From Gemmatimonadota bacterium (GTDB lineage Bacteria > Gemmatimonadota > Gemmatimonadetes > Longimicrobiales > RSA9), in NCBI GenBank assembly GCA_019689775.1, contig JADGGV010000158.1, forward strand, positions 1 through 8,194: DNA of 8,194 nucleotides, in the 5' to 3' direction. Made by a program: the position numbers and the translations under genes. Below, in pieces: positions 1-7,445 of this stretch (its first letter is position 1; every line of letters starts with the position of its first letter). Under the pieces are notes generated by a model. The model was not told where the DNA came from, searched no databases, and worked only from the letters and a program-made list of their open reading frames with translations.

Positions 1-717
1 ATCGAGGGGAGCTTCGCCGGCGAGCCGCTGCACTTCGCGGCGGCGGACGGCGGCGGCGCGGAGGCGCTTGCGGCGGTGCCCATCGGCGCGGCGGGCGCGG
101 ACACGCTGCGGCTGGTGGTGCCCGGCGCGGCGGGGGGCGGCGCGGGGGAGATGCGCGTCGCGGTGCCGATCAGGCCGGGGCAGTACCGGATGGAGCGGCT
201 GTCGGTCGCGCCGCGCTTCGGGCGGGAGCCGGACGCGGCGACGGCAGCGCGGATCGAGCGCGAGCGCGAGCGGGCGGCGGCGGTGGCGCGCGCGGCGCAC
301 GCGACGCCGCGGCTGTGGAGTGGGTTCGTGCGGCCGCGGGCGTCACGCGTGACCAGCGGCTTCGGCGACGGGCGGGAGTTCAACGGCGCGGTCGACAGCC
401 GGCACCTGGGGACGGACTTCGCGGGGGCGGTGGGCGAGCCGGTGCGCGCGGCGGGACGCGGCATCGTCGCCCTGGTGGACAGCTTCTACCTGGCGGGGAA
501 CGTGGTCTACATCGACCACGGCGGCGGGCTGGTCACCGGGTACTTCCACCTGAGCGCGGCGGACGTGGCGCCGGGCGATACGGTCGAGGCCGGGCAGGTC
601 ATCGGCCGCGTCGGGGCGACGGGGCGGGTCACCGGGCCGCACCTCCACTGGGTGGCGCGCTACGGCGGGATCGACGTCGACCCGCTGAGCCTGCTCGCGG
701 TCGCGCCGGCGCGCTGA
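1..717 (+). CDS. M23 family metallopeptidase (LytM-type), 5'-truncated
   Basis: This reading frame is open from the first base, so the gene begins upstream and only the last 238 residues are seen. The C-terminal half is a peptidase_M23 (LytM/lysostaphin-type) domain, a family of Zn-dependent endopeptidases that usually cut peptidoglycan cross-bridges in the envelope. The zinc signature is visible: H-x3-D at window codons 135-139 (RHLGTDF) and H-x-H at 214-216 (GPHLHW). Around them lie the usual glycine-rich strands, such as GNVVYIDHGGG, and a GD-V-AGQVIG-VG-TGR-TGPH run. The first ~75 residues look like the beta-sandwich that often precedes this domain (LHFAAADGG..., PIRPGQYRMERLSV). A charged Arg/Glu-rich linker (RIERERERAAAVARA) follows. 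A signal peptide presumably lies in the missing part. A GTG at 76 opens the same frame but is almost certainly internal. The gene ends 43 bp before the oxidoreductase, so co-transcription is possible. Family assignment is firm; the substrate is inferred. Confidence 0.93.
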   Translation: MEGSFAGEPLHFAAADGGGAEALAAVPIGAAGADTLRLVVPGAAGGGAGEMRVAVPIRPGQYRMERLSVAPRFGREPDAATAARIERERERAAAVARAAHATPRLWSGFVRPRASRVTSGFGDGREFNGAVDSRHLGTDFAGAVGEPVRAAGRGIVALVDSFYLAGNVVYIDHGGGLVTGYFHLSAADVAPGDTVEAGQVIGRVGATGRVTGPHLHWVARYGGIDVDPLSLLAVAPAR

Positions 718-760
718 GGCGGGGCCGGATCGAATCCACTCTCGGCAATCCAGGACCACC

Positions 761-1786
761 ATGAGCGAGATACGGGTCGCCGTCGTCGGCGCCGGGATCC
801 TCGGGCGGAGGCACGCCCGCGCGTTCCACGAGATCGAGGGTGCGCGGCTGGTCGCCGTGGCCGACCCGTCGCTGGAGAAGGCGACGGCGGCGGCGGAGCC
901 GGCCGGCGCACGCGCGTTCGAGGACCTCGGCCGGCTCCTCGAGGAGGTCGAGTGCGACGCCGTCGCCGTCGCGACGCCGGACCACCTGCACGCGGCACCG
1001 GTGCTCGCCGCGCTCGCGGCGGAGAAGCATGTGCTGGTGGAGAAGCCGCTCGCCACGACGCTGGCGGAGGCGCGCGCGATGGTGGCGGAGGCCGAGCGCC
1101 GCGGGCGCGTGCTCCAGGTCAACTACAGCCAGCGCGGCGTGCCGGAGTACGCATGGATGAAGGAGCGGATCGACGCGGGCGCGATCGGCCGGCCGGCGCT
1201 GATCCAGTCCAGCAAGCAGGACACGATCCACGTGCCGACGCGGATGATCCAGTGGGCGGCGGCGACGTCGCCGATCTTCTTCATGTCGAGCCACGACATC
1301 GACCTGGTGACGTGGTTCGTGGGCGGACGGGCGTGGCGCGTGACGGCCGTCGAGCGGCGCGGCGCGCTGGAGGCGCTCGGCATCGCCGCGGCCGACGGCG
1401 TGGACGCGCTCGTCGAGTACGACACCGGCGCCGTCGCCAGCTTCCACTCCTCCTGGATCCTGCCGAACTCCTACCCGAGCGTCACGGTCGACCGCATGGT
1501 CGTGGTAGGCGACGCCGGGATGCTCCACTTCGAGAGCCGCGGCCGGCAGGTCGAGTGCTACGGCGCGAGCGGCGGGATGAGCATCACGTTCACCGGCCCG
1601 CAGACGGCGACCGAGGTCGACGGCCGCCTCGAGGGCGCGTTCCGCCGGTCGCTCCTCGCGTTCCTCGACGCGGTGCGCGGCGGCCCGGAGCCGGCCACGT
1701 CGGGCGCGCGCACGCTGCACGTCGTCGAGATCCAGGAGGCGATCCTGGAGTCGGCGGCCCGGGCGGCGGCGGTGGAGATCGGGTAG
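761..1786 (+). CDS. Gfo/Idh/MocA family NAD(P)-dependent oxidoreductase
   Basis: A complete 341-residue protein of typical family length. The N-terminal Rossmann fold (about residues 4-122) carries the dinucleotide-binding GAGILG motif (G10, G12, G15) after a hydrophobic beta strand. An acidic/Asp residue ends strand 2 (VAVADPS, D35). The family hallmark EKP lies at 94-96 (VLVEKPLATT), where the lysine is a conserved catalytic/cofactor residue. The C-terminal Gfo/Idh/MocA alpha/beta domain (about 130-340) contains SSHDIDL with H178, D179 and D181, the usual position of the catalytic histidine. Family members oxidise or reduce sugars, inositols, amino-sugars or related cyclic substrates; the exact substrate cannot be read here. 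No signal peptide is visible, so it is cytoplasmic. The ATG at 761 is supported by an AGGA at 752-755 with 5-nt spacing. It sits upstream of a secreted glycosidase-like gene and a TonB receptor, which suggests sugar catabolism (inference). Confidence 0.93.
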   Translation: MSEIRVAVVGAGILGRRHARAFHEIEGARLVAVADPSLEKATAAAEPAGARAFEDLGRLLEEVECDAVAVATPDHLHAAPVLAALAAEKHVLVEKPLATTLAEARAMVAEAERRGRVLQVNYSQRGVPEYAWMKERIDAGAIGRPALIQSSKQDTIHVPTRMIQWAAATSPIFFMSSHDIDLVTWFVGGRAWRVTAVERRGALEALGIAAADGVDALVEYDTGAVASFHSSWILPNSYPSVTVDRMVVVGDAGMLHFESRGRQVECYGASGGMSITFTGPQTATEVDGRLEGAFRRSLLAFLDAVRGGPEPATSGARTLHVVEIQEAILESAARAAAVEIG

Positions 1787-2043
1787 GCGGGGGACCGCCA
1801 GGCGACACCGCGAGACGGCCGGGCGCGCGCGCGGCGAACCGGGGCTGGGGTCAGGGGGCGGACGTCGGTGGCGCTCGTTCCGGCGCCGGGTCACACCCGT
1901 CGGCCCGGCTTGCCGTCCGGATCGACGCGATCCATCTTCACGCGGGCTACCGGGCCTTCCCATGACAACATGAGCACGGACGCGGCGCTCGGAGGAGCGG
2001 CGTCCCACCCGACCGGCTCGTTGCGGGCCGGACAGAGGACCGT
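1787..2043. other. 257-bp gap between oxidoreductase and glycosidase-like gene
   Basis: I see no convincing gene here. A short hairpin overlaps the oxidoreductase stop codon (GGCGG 1786-1790, loop GGGA, CCGCC 1795-1799); it is only 5 bp and has no T-tract, so it is a poor terminator. A G-rich stretch lies at 1841-1861. The part from about 1905 to 1975 is visibly less GC-rich than its surroundings and includes the inverted repeat at 1919-1933. This makes it the most likely place for a promoter of the downstream gene. No convincing -35/-10 pair stands out. Confidence 0.5.
1919..1933. promoter_or_regulatory. Inverted repeat GGATCG-N3-CGATCC, possible operator
   Basis: The two 6-bp arms are perfect reverse complements around a 3-bp centre (ACG). 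The repeat lies 111 bp upstream of the glycosidase-like start, in the lowest-GC part of the gap. The symmetry suits a dimeric regulator site, but a 6-bp arm pair can arise by chance and no regulator gene is in the window. Treat as a candidate only. Confidence 0.25.
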
Positions 2044-4476
2044 ATGCGACCACGTGTGCGCCGCTGGAGAACCGGGGTCGTCGCCGGCGCGCTGGCGCTG
2101 GCGGGAAGCGCCGCGGCCGCTGGAGCGCTGGCCGGGAACGCCGCGCCCGGTGCGGCGCTGACGGGACGCACCGTCGGCGCGGCGCCGGCGGCGGGGAGCG
2201 TCGCGCGGGGTGCGGCGCCGACGCGGAACGGTGCGGCGAACGTCCACGCCGGGCGTGTGGCCGCGGACACGGTGTGGCTGGAGAACGCGCGGATCCGGCT
2301 CGGCTTCGATGCGCGGACCGGCGCGCTCGTGGATCTGACGGACCGGCGGACGGGGCAGCGCTTCGTCGGCGCGGGCGGCGCGCAGCGGCTCTGGCTGCTG
2401 GACGTGCCGGGGTTGCCGGACTCGTCGCTCGGGCCGGCGTCGGCGCGGAGCTTCGCGTGGCGGCGGCTGCCCGGCGCGGAGCCGGGCGTCGTGCTCGAGT
2501 GGCGGGACTTCGGGCTTGCGGCGGCGCCGGCGCTGCGCGTCGTGGCGACGGTGCGGCTCGAGGGCGCGGAGCCGATGTCGTCGTGGCATCTCGCGGTCGA
2601 TTCCGCGGGGACGCTCGGGATCGAGCAGGTGCGCTTCCCCCGGATCACGGGGATCCCGGCGCTCGGCGCGGGGGAGGAGCTGGCGGTGCCGCGCTGGATG
2701 GGCGCGCTGGCGCGCGACCCGTCGGCGCTGCTCGCGGGCGAGGATGGGAAGGGGGCGCGGCTGGAGTGGGCGTATCCGGGGACGATGTCGCTCCAGATGG
2801 TCGCGCTGTACCGGCGCGGCGGCGCGGGGCTGTACGCGGCCTCGGACGACACGCTCGCCTACCGGAAGACGTTCGCGGTGTGGGGCGAGCCGGGCGGCGC
2901 GCGGGGCTACGAGCTGGTGCACCCGCTCCCGGACCCGGCGACGCCGAAGGCGCACTGGGCGATGCCGTACGCGGCGGTCGTGGGGACGTTCCAGGGCGAC
3001 TGGCTGACGGCGGCCGAGCGGTACCGGGCGTGGGGGACGAGGCAGGTCTGGGCGCGGGAGAGCCGGCTGAAGCGCGGGCTCGTCCCGCAGTGGCTGCTCG
3101 AGACGGGGATGTGGGTGTGGAACCGCGGGCGCTCGCCGGGCGTGGTGCCGCCGGCGCTGGCGCTGGAGAAGGCGCTCGGGCTGCCGGTCAGCATCTACTG
3201 GCACTGGTGGCACCACGGCCCCTACGACACGAGCTTCCCGGACTACCTGCCGCCGCGCGAGGGGGTGGACTCGTTCGTGGCGGCGGTGCGGACGGCGCAC
3301 GCGGCCGGGCTCCACGCCATGGTCTACATGAACCAGCGGCTGTGGTGCACGGGGACGCCGAGCTGGGGGCCGGAGGCGGCGCGCGCGGCGGTGAAGGAGC
3401 GCGACGGGTCGGTGCGGGAGGAGACGTACAACATCTTCGACCCGCAGCGCTGCGCGACGATGGACGTGACGACGCCGTTCTGGCGCGCGAAGTACGCCGG
3501 CATCGCCGACACGGTGCTGGACCTGTACGGCGTCGACGGGATCTACATGGACCAGGCGGTCCTGTCGCTGGTGTGCTGGGATCCGACGCACGGCCACCCG
3601 GTGGGGGGCGGCAACTACTGGATCGGCGGGTTCCGCAAGCTGGCCGCGCAGATCCGCGAGAACGCCGCGCCCGGCCGCCCGGTGCTCCTGGCGGGCGAGG
3701 GCGCCGGGGAGGCGTGGCTGCCGGCGCTCGACCTGATGCTCACGCTCCAGGTGAGCCAGGAGCGCTACACGGCGCCGAACAGCGGCTGGGACCCGATCCC
3801 CCTGTTCCAGGCCGTCTACCACGACTACGGCGTGACGTACGGCAACTACTCCTCGCTCGTCATGCCGCCCTACGACGAGCTGTGGCCGGCGGCGACGGCG
3901 CCGGCCGAGCCGCTGAAGCTTCTCGACACCCGCTTCCGTAGACAATTCCAGCTCGAGCAGGCGCGGGCGTTCGTCTGGGGGCTCCAGCCGACGATCGCGA
4001 ACTTCCGCGCGTCGCAGCTCACCGAGCGGCCGCGGGAGACCGCGTACATGATGCGGCTGGCGCGGCTCCGGGCGCGCGCGCTCGACTACCTGCTCTACGG
4101 CGAGTTCGTCCGGCCGCCCGAGCTGCGGGTGTCTGTCGTGGATGTGGACCTCTCGCGCGTCTCCATCTACGCGGCCCAGCGCGGCGGCCCGCAGGTCTCC
4201 CGCGGACGCTACCCGGCGGCGATCGCCGGCGCGTTCCGCGCGCGCGACGGCAGCATCGCCGTCGCCGTCGCGAGCATCGTGGACGAGCCCGTGACGGTGA
4301 GCTTCGACGTCGACGCCCCGGCGTACGGCCTCGCCGGCGGCGGGACGATCGAGCGGATCTCCGAGGATGGGCGCGGCCGCTTCGGCCGCTTCACGGACGG
4401 CCGCACGCCGGTGGAGCTACGGCTGCCGGCGGGCGGCGCGACGATCCTGGTCTTCCGAAAGGAGGCGCATCGCTGA
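2044..4476 (+). CDS. Secreted DUF6259-family putative glycoside hydrolase
   Basis: An 810-residue protein resembling DUF6259-type glycosidase-like proteins (recognised from memory of the family). Residues 1 to about 27 form a signal peptide: RPRVRRWR, a hydrophobic Ala/Leu/Gly core, then small residues. A low-complexity Ala/Gly stretch follows to about residue 68. Next is a beta-sandwich that opens with WLENARIRLGFD and TGALVDLTDRRTG. A TIM-barrel-like catalytic region spans about 340-640. Its notable motifs are SIYWHWWHHG (383-392), MVYMNQRLWC (426-435), GVDGIYMDQ (D498, D503), CWDPTHGHPVGGG (511-523) and LLAGEGAGE (E552, E556). D503, and E552 or E556, are candidate nucleophile and acid/base by analogy with other barrel glycosidases (inference). 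A C-terminal beta domain runs from about 690 to the end. Only three cysteines (C435, C470, C511) are present, all in the catalytic region. The ATG at 2044 has AGAGGA at 2034-2039, 4 nt away. Substrate unknown; its place beside a TonB receptor suggests an exported carbohydrate-cleaving role. Confidence 0.82.
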   Translation: MRPRVRRWRTGVVAGALALAGSAAAAGALAGNAAPGAALTGRTVGAAPAAGSVARGAAPTRNGAANVHAGRVAADTVWLENARIRLGFDARTGALVDLTDRRTGQRFVGAGGAQRLWLLDVPGLPDSSLGPASARSFAWRRLPGAEPGVVLEWRDFGLAAAPALRVVATVRLEGAEPMSSWHLAVDSAGTLGIEQVRFPRITGIPALGAGEELAVPRWMGALARDPSALLAGEDGKGARLEWAYPGTMSLQMVALYRRGGAGLYAASDDTLAYRKTFAVWGEPGGARGYELVHPLPDPATPKAHWAMPYAAVVGTFQGDWLTAAERYRAWGTRQVWARESRLKRGLVPQWLLETGMWVWNRGRSPGVVPPALALEKALGLPVSIYWHWWHHGPYDTSFPDYLPPREGVDSFVAAVRTAHAAGLHAMVYMNQRLWCTGTPSWGPEAARAAVKERDGSVREETYNIFDPQRCATMDVTTPFWRAKYAGIADTVLDLYGVDGIYMDQAVLSLVCWDPTHGHPVGGGNYWIGGFRKLAAQIRENAAPGRPVLLAGEGAGEAWLPALDLMLTLQVSQERYTAPNSGWDPIPLFQAVYHDYGVTYGNYSSLVMPPYDELWPAATAPAEPLKLLDTRFRRQFQLEQARAFVWGLQPTIANFRASQLTERPRETAYMMRLARLRARALDYLLYGEFVRPPELRVSVVDVDLSRVSIYAAQRGGPQVSRGRYPAAIAGAFRARDGSIAVAVASIVDEPVTVSFDVDAPAYGLAGGGTIERISEDGRGRFGRFTDGRTPVELRLPAGGATILVFRKEAHR
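2101..2250 (+). repeat. Degenerate 60-nt periodic Ala/Gly-coding repeat
   Basis: Positions 2101-2160 and 2161-2220 align with no gap at about 42 of 60 bases. The best-matching part is GGGA(A/G)CG(C/T)CGCGC... followed by GGTGCGGCGC(T/C)GACG, found at 2134-2163 and 2194-2223. The period equals 20 codons, and the peptide is Ala/Gly-rich low complexity just after the signal peptide. It may be an old internal duplication or simple GC-rich drift. The copies are too diverged for certainty. Confidence 0.3.
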
Positions 4477-4483
4477 GGCGACG

Positions 4484-4510
4484 CGACACTACGCAACTCG
4501 TTGTCTGTCG
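4484..4510. promoter_or_regulatory. Imperfect dyad in leader of TonB receptor gene
   Basis: Nested complementary arms are visible: CGACA at 4484-4488 pairs with TGTCG at 4506-4510, and CAAC at 4494-4497 pairs with GTTG at 4500-4503. The 2-nt centre is too small for an RNA loop but is compatible with a protein-binding dyad. It sits in an AT-richer pocket (about 4484-4520) right after the glycosidase-like stop, where a promoter for the receptor would be expected. No clear -35/-10 was identified. Confidence 0.2.
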
Positions 4511-4524
4511 TGTGCTTACGCCTG

Positions 4525-4547
4525 CCCTGGCGCCGGTTGCGCCGGGG
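4525..4547 (+). terminator. GC-rich hairpin between glycosidase and receptor genes
   Basis: A 9-bp stem (CCCTGGCGC at 4525-4533, GCGCCGGGG at 4539-4547, one G-U pair) encloses a CGGTT loop. It is followed by CCACTTTC, a very weak T-rich tail. It lies 48 nt after the glycosidase-like stop and 24 nt before the receptor ATG. It could be a leaky terminator, an attenuator-like leader structure or an mRNA-stabilising hairpin; the sequence alone does not decide. Confidence 0.35.
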
Positions 4548-4557
4548 CCACTTTCAT

Positions 4558-4564
4558 GGGAGGT
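4558..4564 (+). promoter_or_regulatory. Strong Shine-Dalgarno deciding receptor start
   Basis: GGGAGGT matches the anti-Shine-Dalgarno core and lies 7 nt before the ATG at 4572, supporting that start. A second good site, GAGGAGA at 4580-4586, lies 6 nt before an in-frame ATG at 4593. That alternative would shorten the n-region of the signal peptide by 7 residues. Confidence 0.6.
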
Positions 4565-4571
4565 CGATTCG

Positions 4572-7439
4572 ATGGCCTTGAGGAGAGCACCCATGTCCCG
4601 GCTGGCGCGGAGCGGGGCTCGGCTGGCCGGCGCGTGTCGGGCGGTAGTGGGTCTGGCGCTGCTGGCGCTGCTGGGCGGCGCCGCGAGGGTGGAGGCACAG
4701 AACACGGTCACGCTGCACGGGCGGGTGACGGGTCCGGACGGCGCGCCGCTGGCCGGTGCGCAGGTGGCGGTGCTGAACCGGGAGACGAACCAGCAGCGGG
4801 GCGCGCTGTCGACGGTGGAGGGGACGTACACGATCGTGGGGCTGCCGCCGGGGGACTACCACGTGAGCGTGGAGATGCTCGGCTACGGAAAGCAGGAGCA
4901 GGACATCCGGCTGCTGGTCGGGCAGCGCGCGACGCTCGACTTCCAGCTCCAGCAGGCGGCGGTCGCGGTGGAGGGCGTGGAGGTGGTGCACCGGAAGGAG
5001 CCGGTGTTCGAGGTGCAGCGCAACGACGTCTCGACGCCGGTCGTGACGGCGGAGATCGTGAACCTGCCGCTGAACACGCGCAACACGATCAACCTGGCGG
5101 CGATCGTGCCGGGCGTGAAGACGTACGCGCCGACGGCGGGGCGCTCGCTGCCGTCGGTCGGCTCGCTGCCGGACCTGCGCTTCTGGAACTTCTACCTCGA
5201 CGGCGCGGAGTGGAAGAGCTTCTTCAACGGCAACCTGGTCGGGATCCCGCAGACGGGTTCGCCGCTGCCGCAGGAGGCGATGCGCGAGTTCCGCGTGCAC
5301 CTGAACCCGTATGACGCGGAGTACACGCGTGGCGGCGCGTACGTGATCAGCGCGGTGACGCAGCGGGGCACGAACGAGTTCCACGGCTCGGTGTTCGCCT
5401 ACGGGCAGAACAACGACCTGAACGCGCTGGACATGTTCCAGCGGAAGGCGCGCGCCGCGAACCCGGACGGGTTCAGCCGGCCGGACTACTCGCGGGCGCA
5501 GTTCGGGCTCAACCTGCGCGGCCCGATCGTGAAGGACCGGCTGTTCTTCGCGGGGAGCTACGAGGGGCAGAGCACGGACAACACGATCGCGGTGGTGCCG
5601 GGGCGGCCGGCGGTGAACCCGGGGATCTGGGATGCGTACGCGGGCTCGTTCAAGGCGCCGACGAAGAACCACACGGGCGTACTGCGGCTGACGGCGCCGA
5701 TGGGGACGCGCCACACGCTGGACGCGACGTGGGCCGGCCGGTTCTACGACAGCGAGACGAACTACGGCAACCGGGGTGCGCGGAGCTCGGGGATCAACGC
5801 GAACTACCAGGTGCACAGCGTGCAGCTCCGGGACACGTACACGCCGAACGCGTCGTTCATGAACGAGCTGTCGCTGAACTTCCTCTACTGGCACCACAAC
5901 GAGTCGCCGCTGGAGCCGGGGCCGACGAAGTCGTACCCGGGGATCCAGCTCGGCACGTCGAGCTTCCCGCTCGAGCTGAAGGAGAAGACGCTGCGGCTGA
6001 TCGACCGGGCGACGTACACGCTGGGTGACGGTCGGCACATCCTGACGGGCGGCGTCGAGCTCGCGAAGGTGAACACGAACAGCTGGAACCCGACGAACCG
6101 GGACGGCTTCTTCCAGTTCCCGACGGACACGAGCACGCTGCCGTCGCTCGGCCGGGTCGGCGTCGGCTTCTTCACGCACACGGAGGAGGACGCCCGCGCG
6201 GTGACGAGCGGGTGGAGCACGGGCGCCTACGTGCAGGACCAGTGGCAGGCGACGCGGGCGCTCCAGCTCACGTTCGGGCTGCGCTGGGACGCCGAGCTGA
6301 ACACGCTGGGCAACGACTTCACGGTGCCGTGGGCGAGCGACCCGAAGCTCCAGGCGCTGCCGGAGCTGAAGGGCTTCCTGAACACGGGCCACCGGAAGAA
6401 CGACCTGAACAACTTCGCGCCGCGCTTCTCCTTCTCGTGGGATGCGCTGGGCAACGGGCGCACGTTCGTGCGCGGCGGCGCGGGGCTGATGTACGACCGC
6501 ATCGCCACGTTCATGGCGTTCTACGAGAAGGTGTCGGCGGGCTGGCGCTCGTACGACTTCACGAACCCGGGGACGACGGACCCGGAGGTGCTGCGGCAGC
6601 GGGTGCTGGCGGGTGAGGGGCGGATCACGCCGAACCTGAACCTGCTGAAGGTCGACATGAAGACGCCGGTGAACCGGCAGTTCTCGCTCGGCGTCGGGCA
6701 GCAGCTCGCGGACGGCGTCGCGCTGAACATCGACTACCTGCACCAGGAGGGGCGCAACCTGTACGTGCAGGTCACGCCGAACTGGTTCAACACGCAGACC
6801 GGTCACCGCAACCTGACGGACGACTACGGCACGATCACGCTCTACGACGACTTCGGGAAGGCGAACTTCGACGCCGTCGTCGCCGGGCTGACGTACGACC
6901 GGCCGGGCGTGCGGGTCAGCAACTCGTTGACGCTGGGCTGGGCGCGGGCGACGATGGAGGGGCTGGGCGGGTACAACGACGCCTCGTACTTCATCATGCA
7001 GCCGACGTCGTTCGACGAGCGCTGGCGCGACGTGCTGTCGGGGATCGTGAGCCTGCCGTACGACCTGAAGGTGTCGGCGGTGGCGATCGTCGCCGCGCCG
7101 CGGCCGTACGTGGCGATCCTGGGGCAGGACCTGAACCACGACAACGTCACCAGCAACGACTTCCTGAACGGGAAGGATCACCGCGTGGTGCGGCCGAAGG
7201 CGTCGTGGGAGAACCTGTACCGGACGGTCGACCTGCGGCTCAGCAAGGGCGTCTCGCTCGGCGGCAGCCGCAAGGTCAGCGTGAGCGCCGAGGCGTTCAA
7301 CATCTTCAACTGGAACAACTACTCCGGCTTCTTCAACCAGCAGAAGGACGCCGCGGGGAACCCGATCACGAACTTCGGCACGCCGAACGGCGTGTACGCG
7401 CCCCGGCAGGCGCAGCTCGGGCTGCGGTACGAGTTCTGA
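4572..7439 (+). CDS. TonB-dependent receptor with carboxypeptidase regulatory-like domain
   Basis: A 955-residue outer-membrane protein (948 if the ATG at 4593 is used). Residues 1-42 form a signal peptide: an Arg-rich n-region, a hydrophobic core LALLALLGGAA, then VEA|QN as likely cleavage. Residues 44 to about 130 are a carboxypeptidase-regulatory-like beta-sandwich (LHGRVTGPDGAPLAGAQV, TIVGLPPGDYHVSVEMLGYG). A short VEGVEVV segment (133-139) sits where a TonB-box-like region is expected. The plug follows (about 145-275), with the Oar-like NPYDAEYTRGGAY and TQRGTNEFHG (263-272). The remainder alternates as expected for a 22-strand barrel and ends in LGLRYEF, with the terminal Phe typical of BAM-assembled proteins. 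Such receptors import bulky nutrients using TonB-ExbBD energy. The ligand is unknown; the upstream glycosidase-like gene hints at a glycan or glycoside. No SusD-like partner is seen before the terminator that follows. Confidence 0.93.
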   Translation: MALRRAPMSRLARSGARLAGACRAVVGLALLALLGGAARVEAQNTVTLHGRVTGPDGAPLAGAQVAVLNRETNQQRGALSTVEGTYTIVGLPPGDYHVSVEMLGYGKQEQDIRLLVGQRATLDFQLQQAAVAVEGVEVVHRKEPVFEVQRNDVSTPVVTAEIVNLPLNTRNTINLAAIVPGVKTYAPTAGRSLPSVGSLPDLRFWNFYLDGAEWKSFFNGNLVGIPQTGSPLPQEAMREFRVHLNPYDAEYTRGGAYVISAVTQRGTNEFHGSVFAYGQNNDLNALDMFQRKARAANPDGFSRPDYSRAQFGLNLRGPIVKDRLFFAGSYEGQSTDNTIAVVPGRPAVNPGIWDAYAGSFKAPTKNHTGVLRLTAPMGTRHTLDATWAGRFYDSETNYGNRGARSSGINANYQVHSVQLRDTYTPNASFMNELSLNFLYWHHNESPLEPGPTKSYPGIQLGTSSFPLELKEKTLRLIDRATYTLGDGRHILTGGVELAKVNTNSWNPTNRDGFFQFPTDTSTLPSLGRVGVGFFTHTEEDARAVTSGWSTGAYVQDQWQATRALQLTFGLRWDAELNTLGNDFTVPWASDPKLQALPELKGFLNTGHRKNDLNNFAPRFSFSWDALGNGRTFVRGGAGLMYDRIATFMAFYEKVSAGWRSYDFTNPGTTDPEVLRQRVLAGEGRITPNLNLLKVDMKTPVNRQFSLGVGQQLADGVALNIDYLHQEGRNLYVQVTPNWFNTQTGHRNLTDDYGTITLYDDFGKANFDAVVAGLTYDRPGVRVSNSLTLGWARATMEGLGGYNDASYFIMQPTSFDERWRDVLSGIVSLPYDLKVSAVAIVAAPRPYVAILGQDLNHDNVTSNDFLNGKDHRVVRPKASWENLYRTVDLRLSKGVSLGGSRKVSVSAEAFNIFNWNNYSGFFNQQKDAAGNPITNFGTPNGVYAPRQAQLGLRYEF

Positions 7440-7445
7440 GCGAGC

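Noticed and set aside
1841..1861. Possible G-quadruplex (three runs of four or five G)
   Set aside because: The fourth run is only two G, and such runs are common by chance at this base composition.
629..2053. A 474-codon minus-strand open frame across the oxidoreductase
   Set aside because: No motifs, Arg/Pro/Ala-rich composition, and it overlaps a complete Gfo/Idh/MocA gene.
1891..3945. A 684-codon open frame on the minus strand opposite the DUF6259 gene
   Set aside because: Composition is Arg-rich and featureless; it is the antisense shadow of a well-supported gene.
4457..4476. Strong Shine-Dalgarno-like GAAAGGAGG at the end of the glycosidase-like gene
   Set aside because: No ATG, GTG or TTG with a sustained reading frame lies at a suitable distance; it simply encodes the C-terminal RKEA codons.
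4512..4571. Upstream GTG start extending the receptor by 20 codons
   Set aside because: No ribosome-binding site precedes it, the added peptide would spoil the signal sequence, and the hairpin at 4525-4547 would lie inside the coding region.
4367..5314. A 315-codon + frame overlapping the end of the glycosidase-like gene and start of the receptor
   Set aside because: It is Gly/Ala/Arg-rich with no recognisable domain and reads two real genes out of frame.
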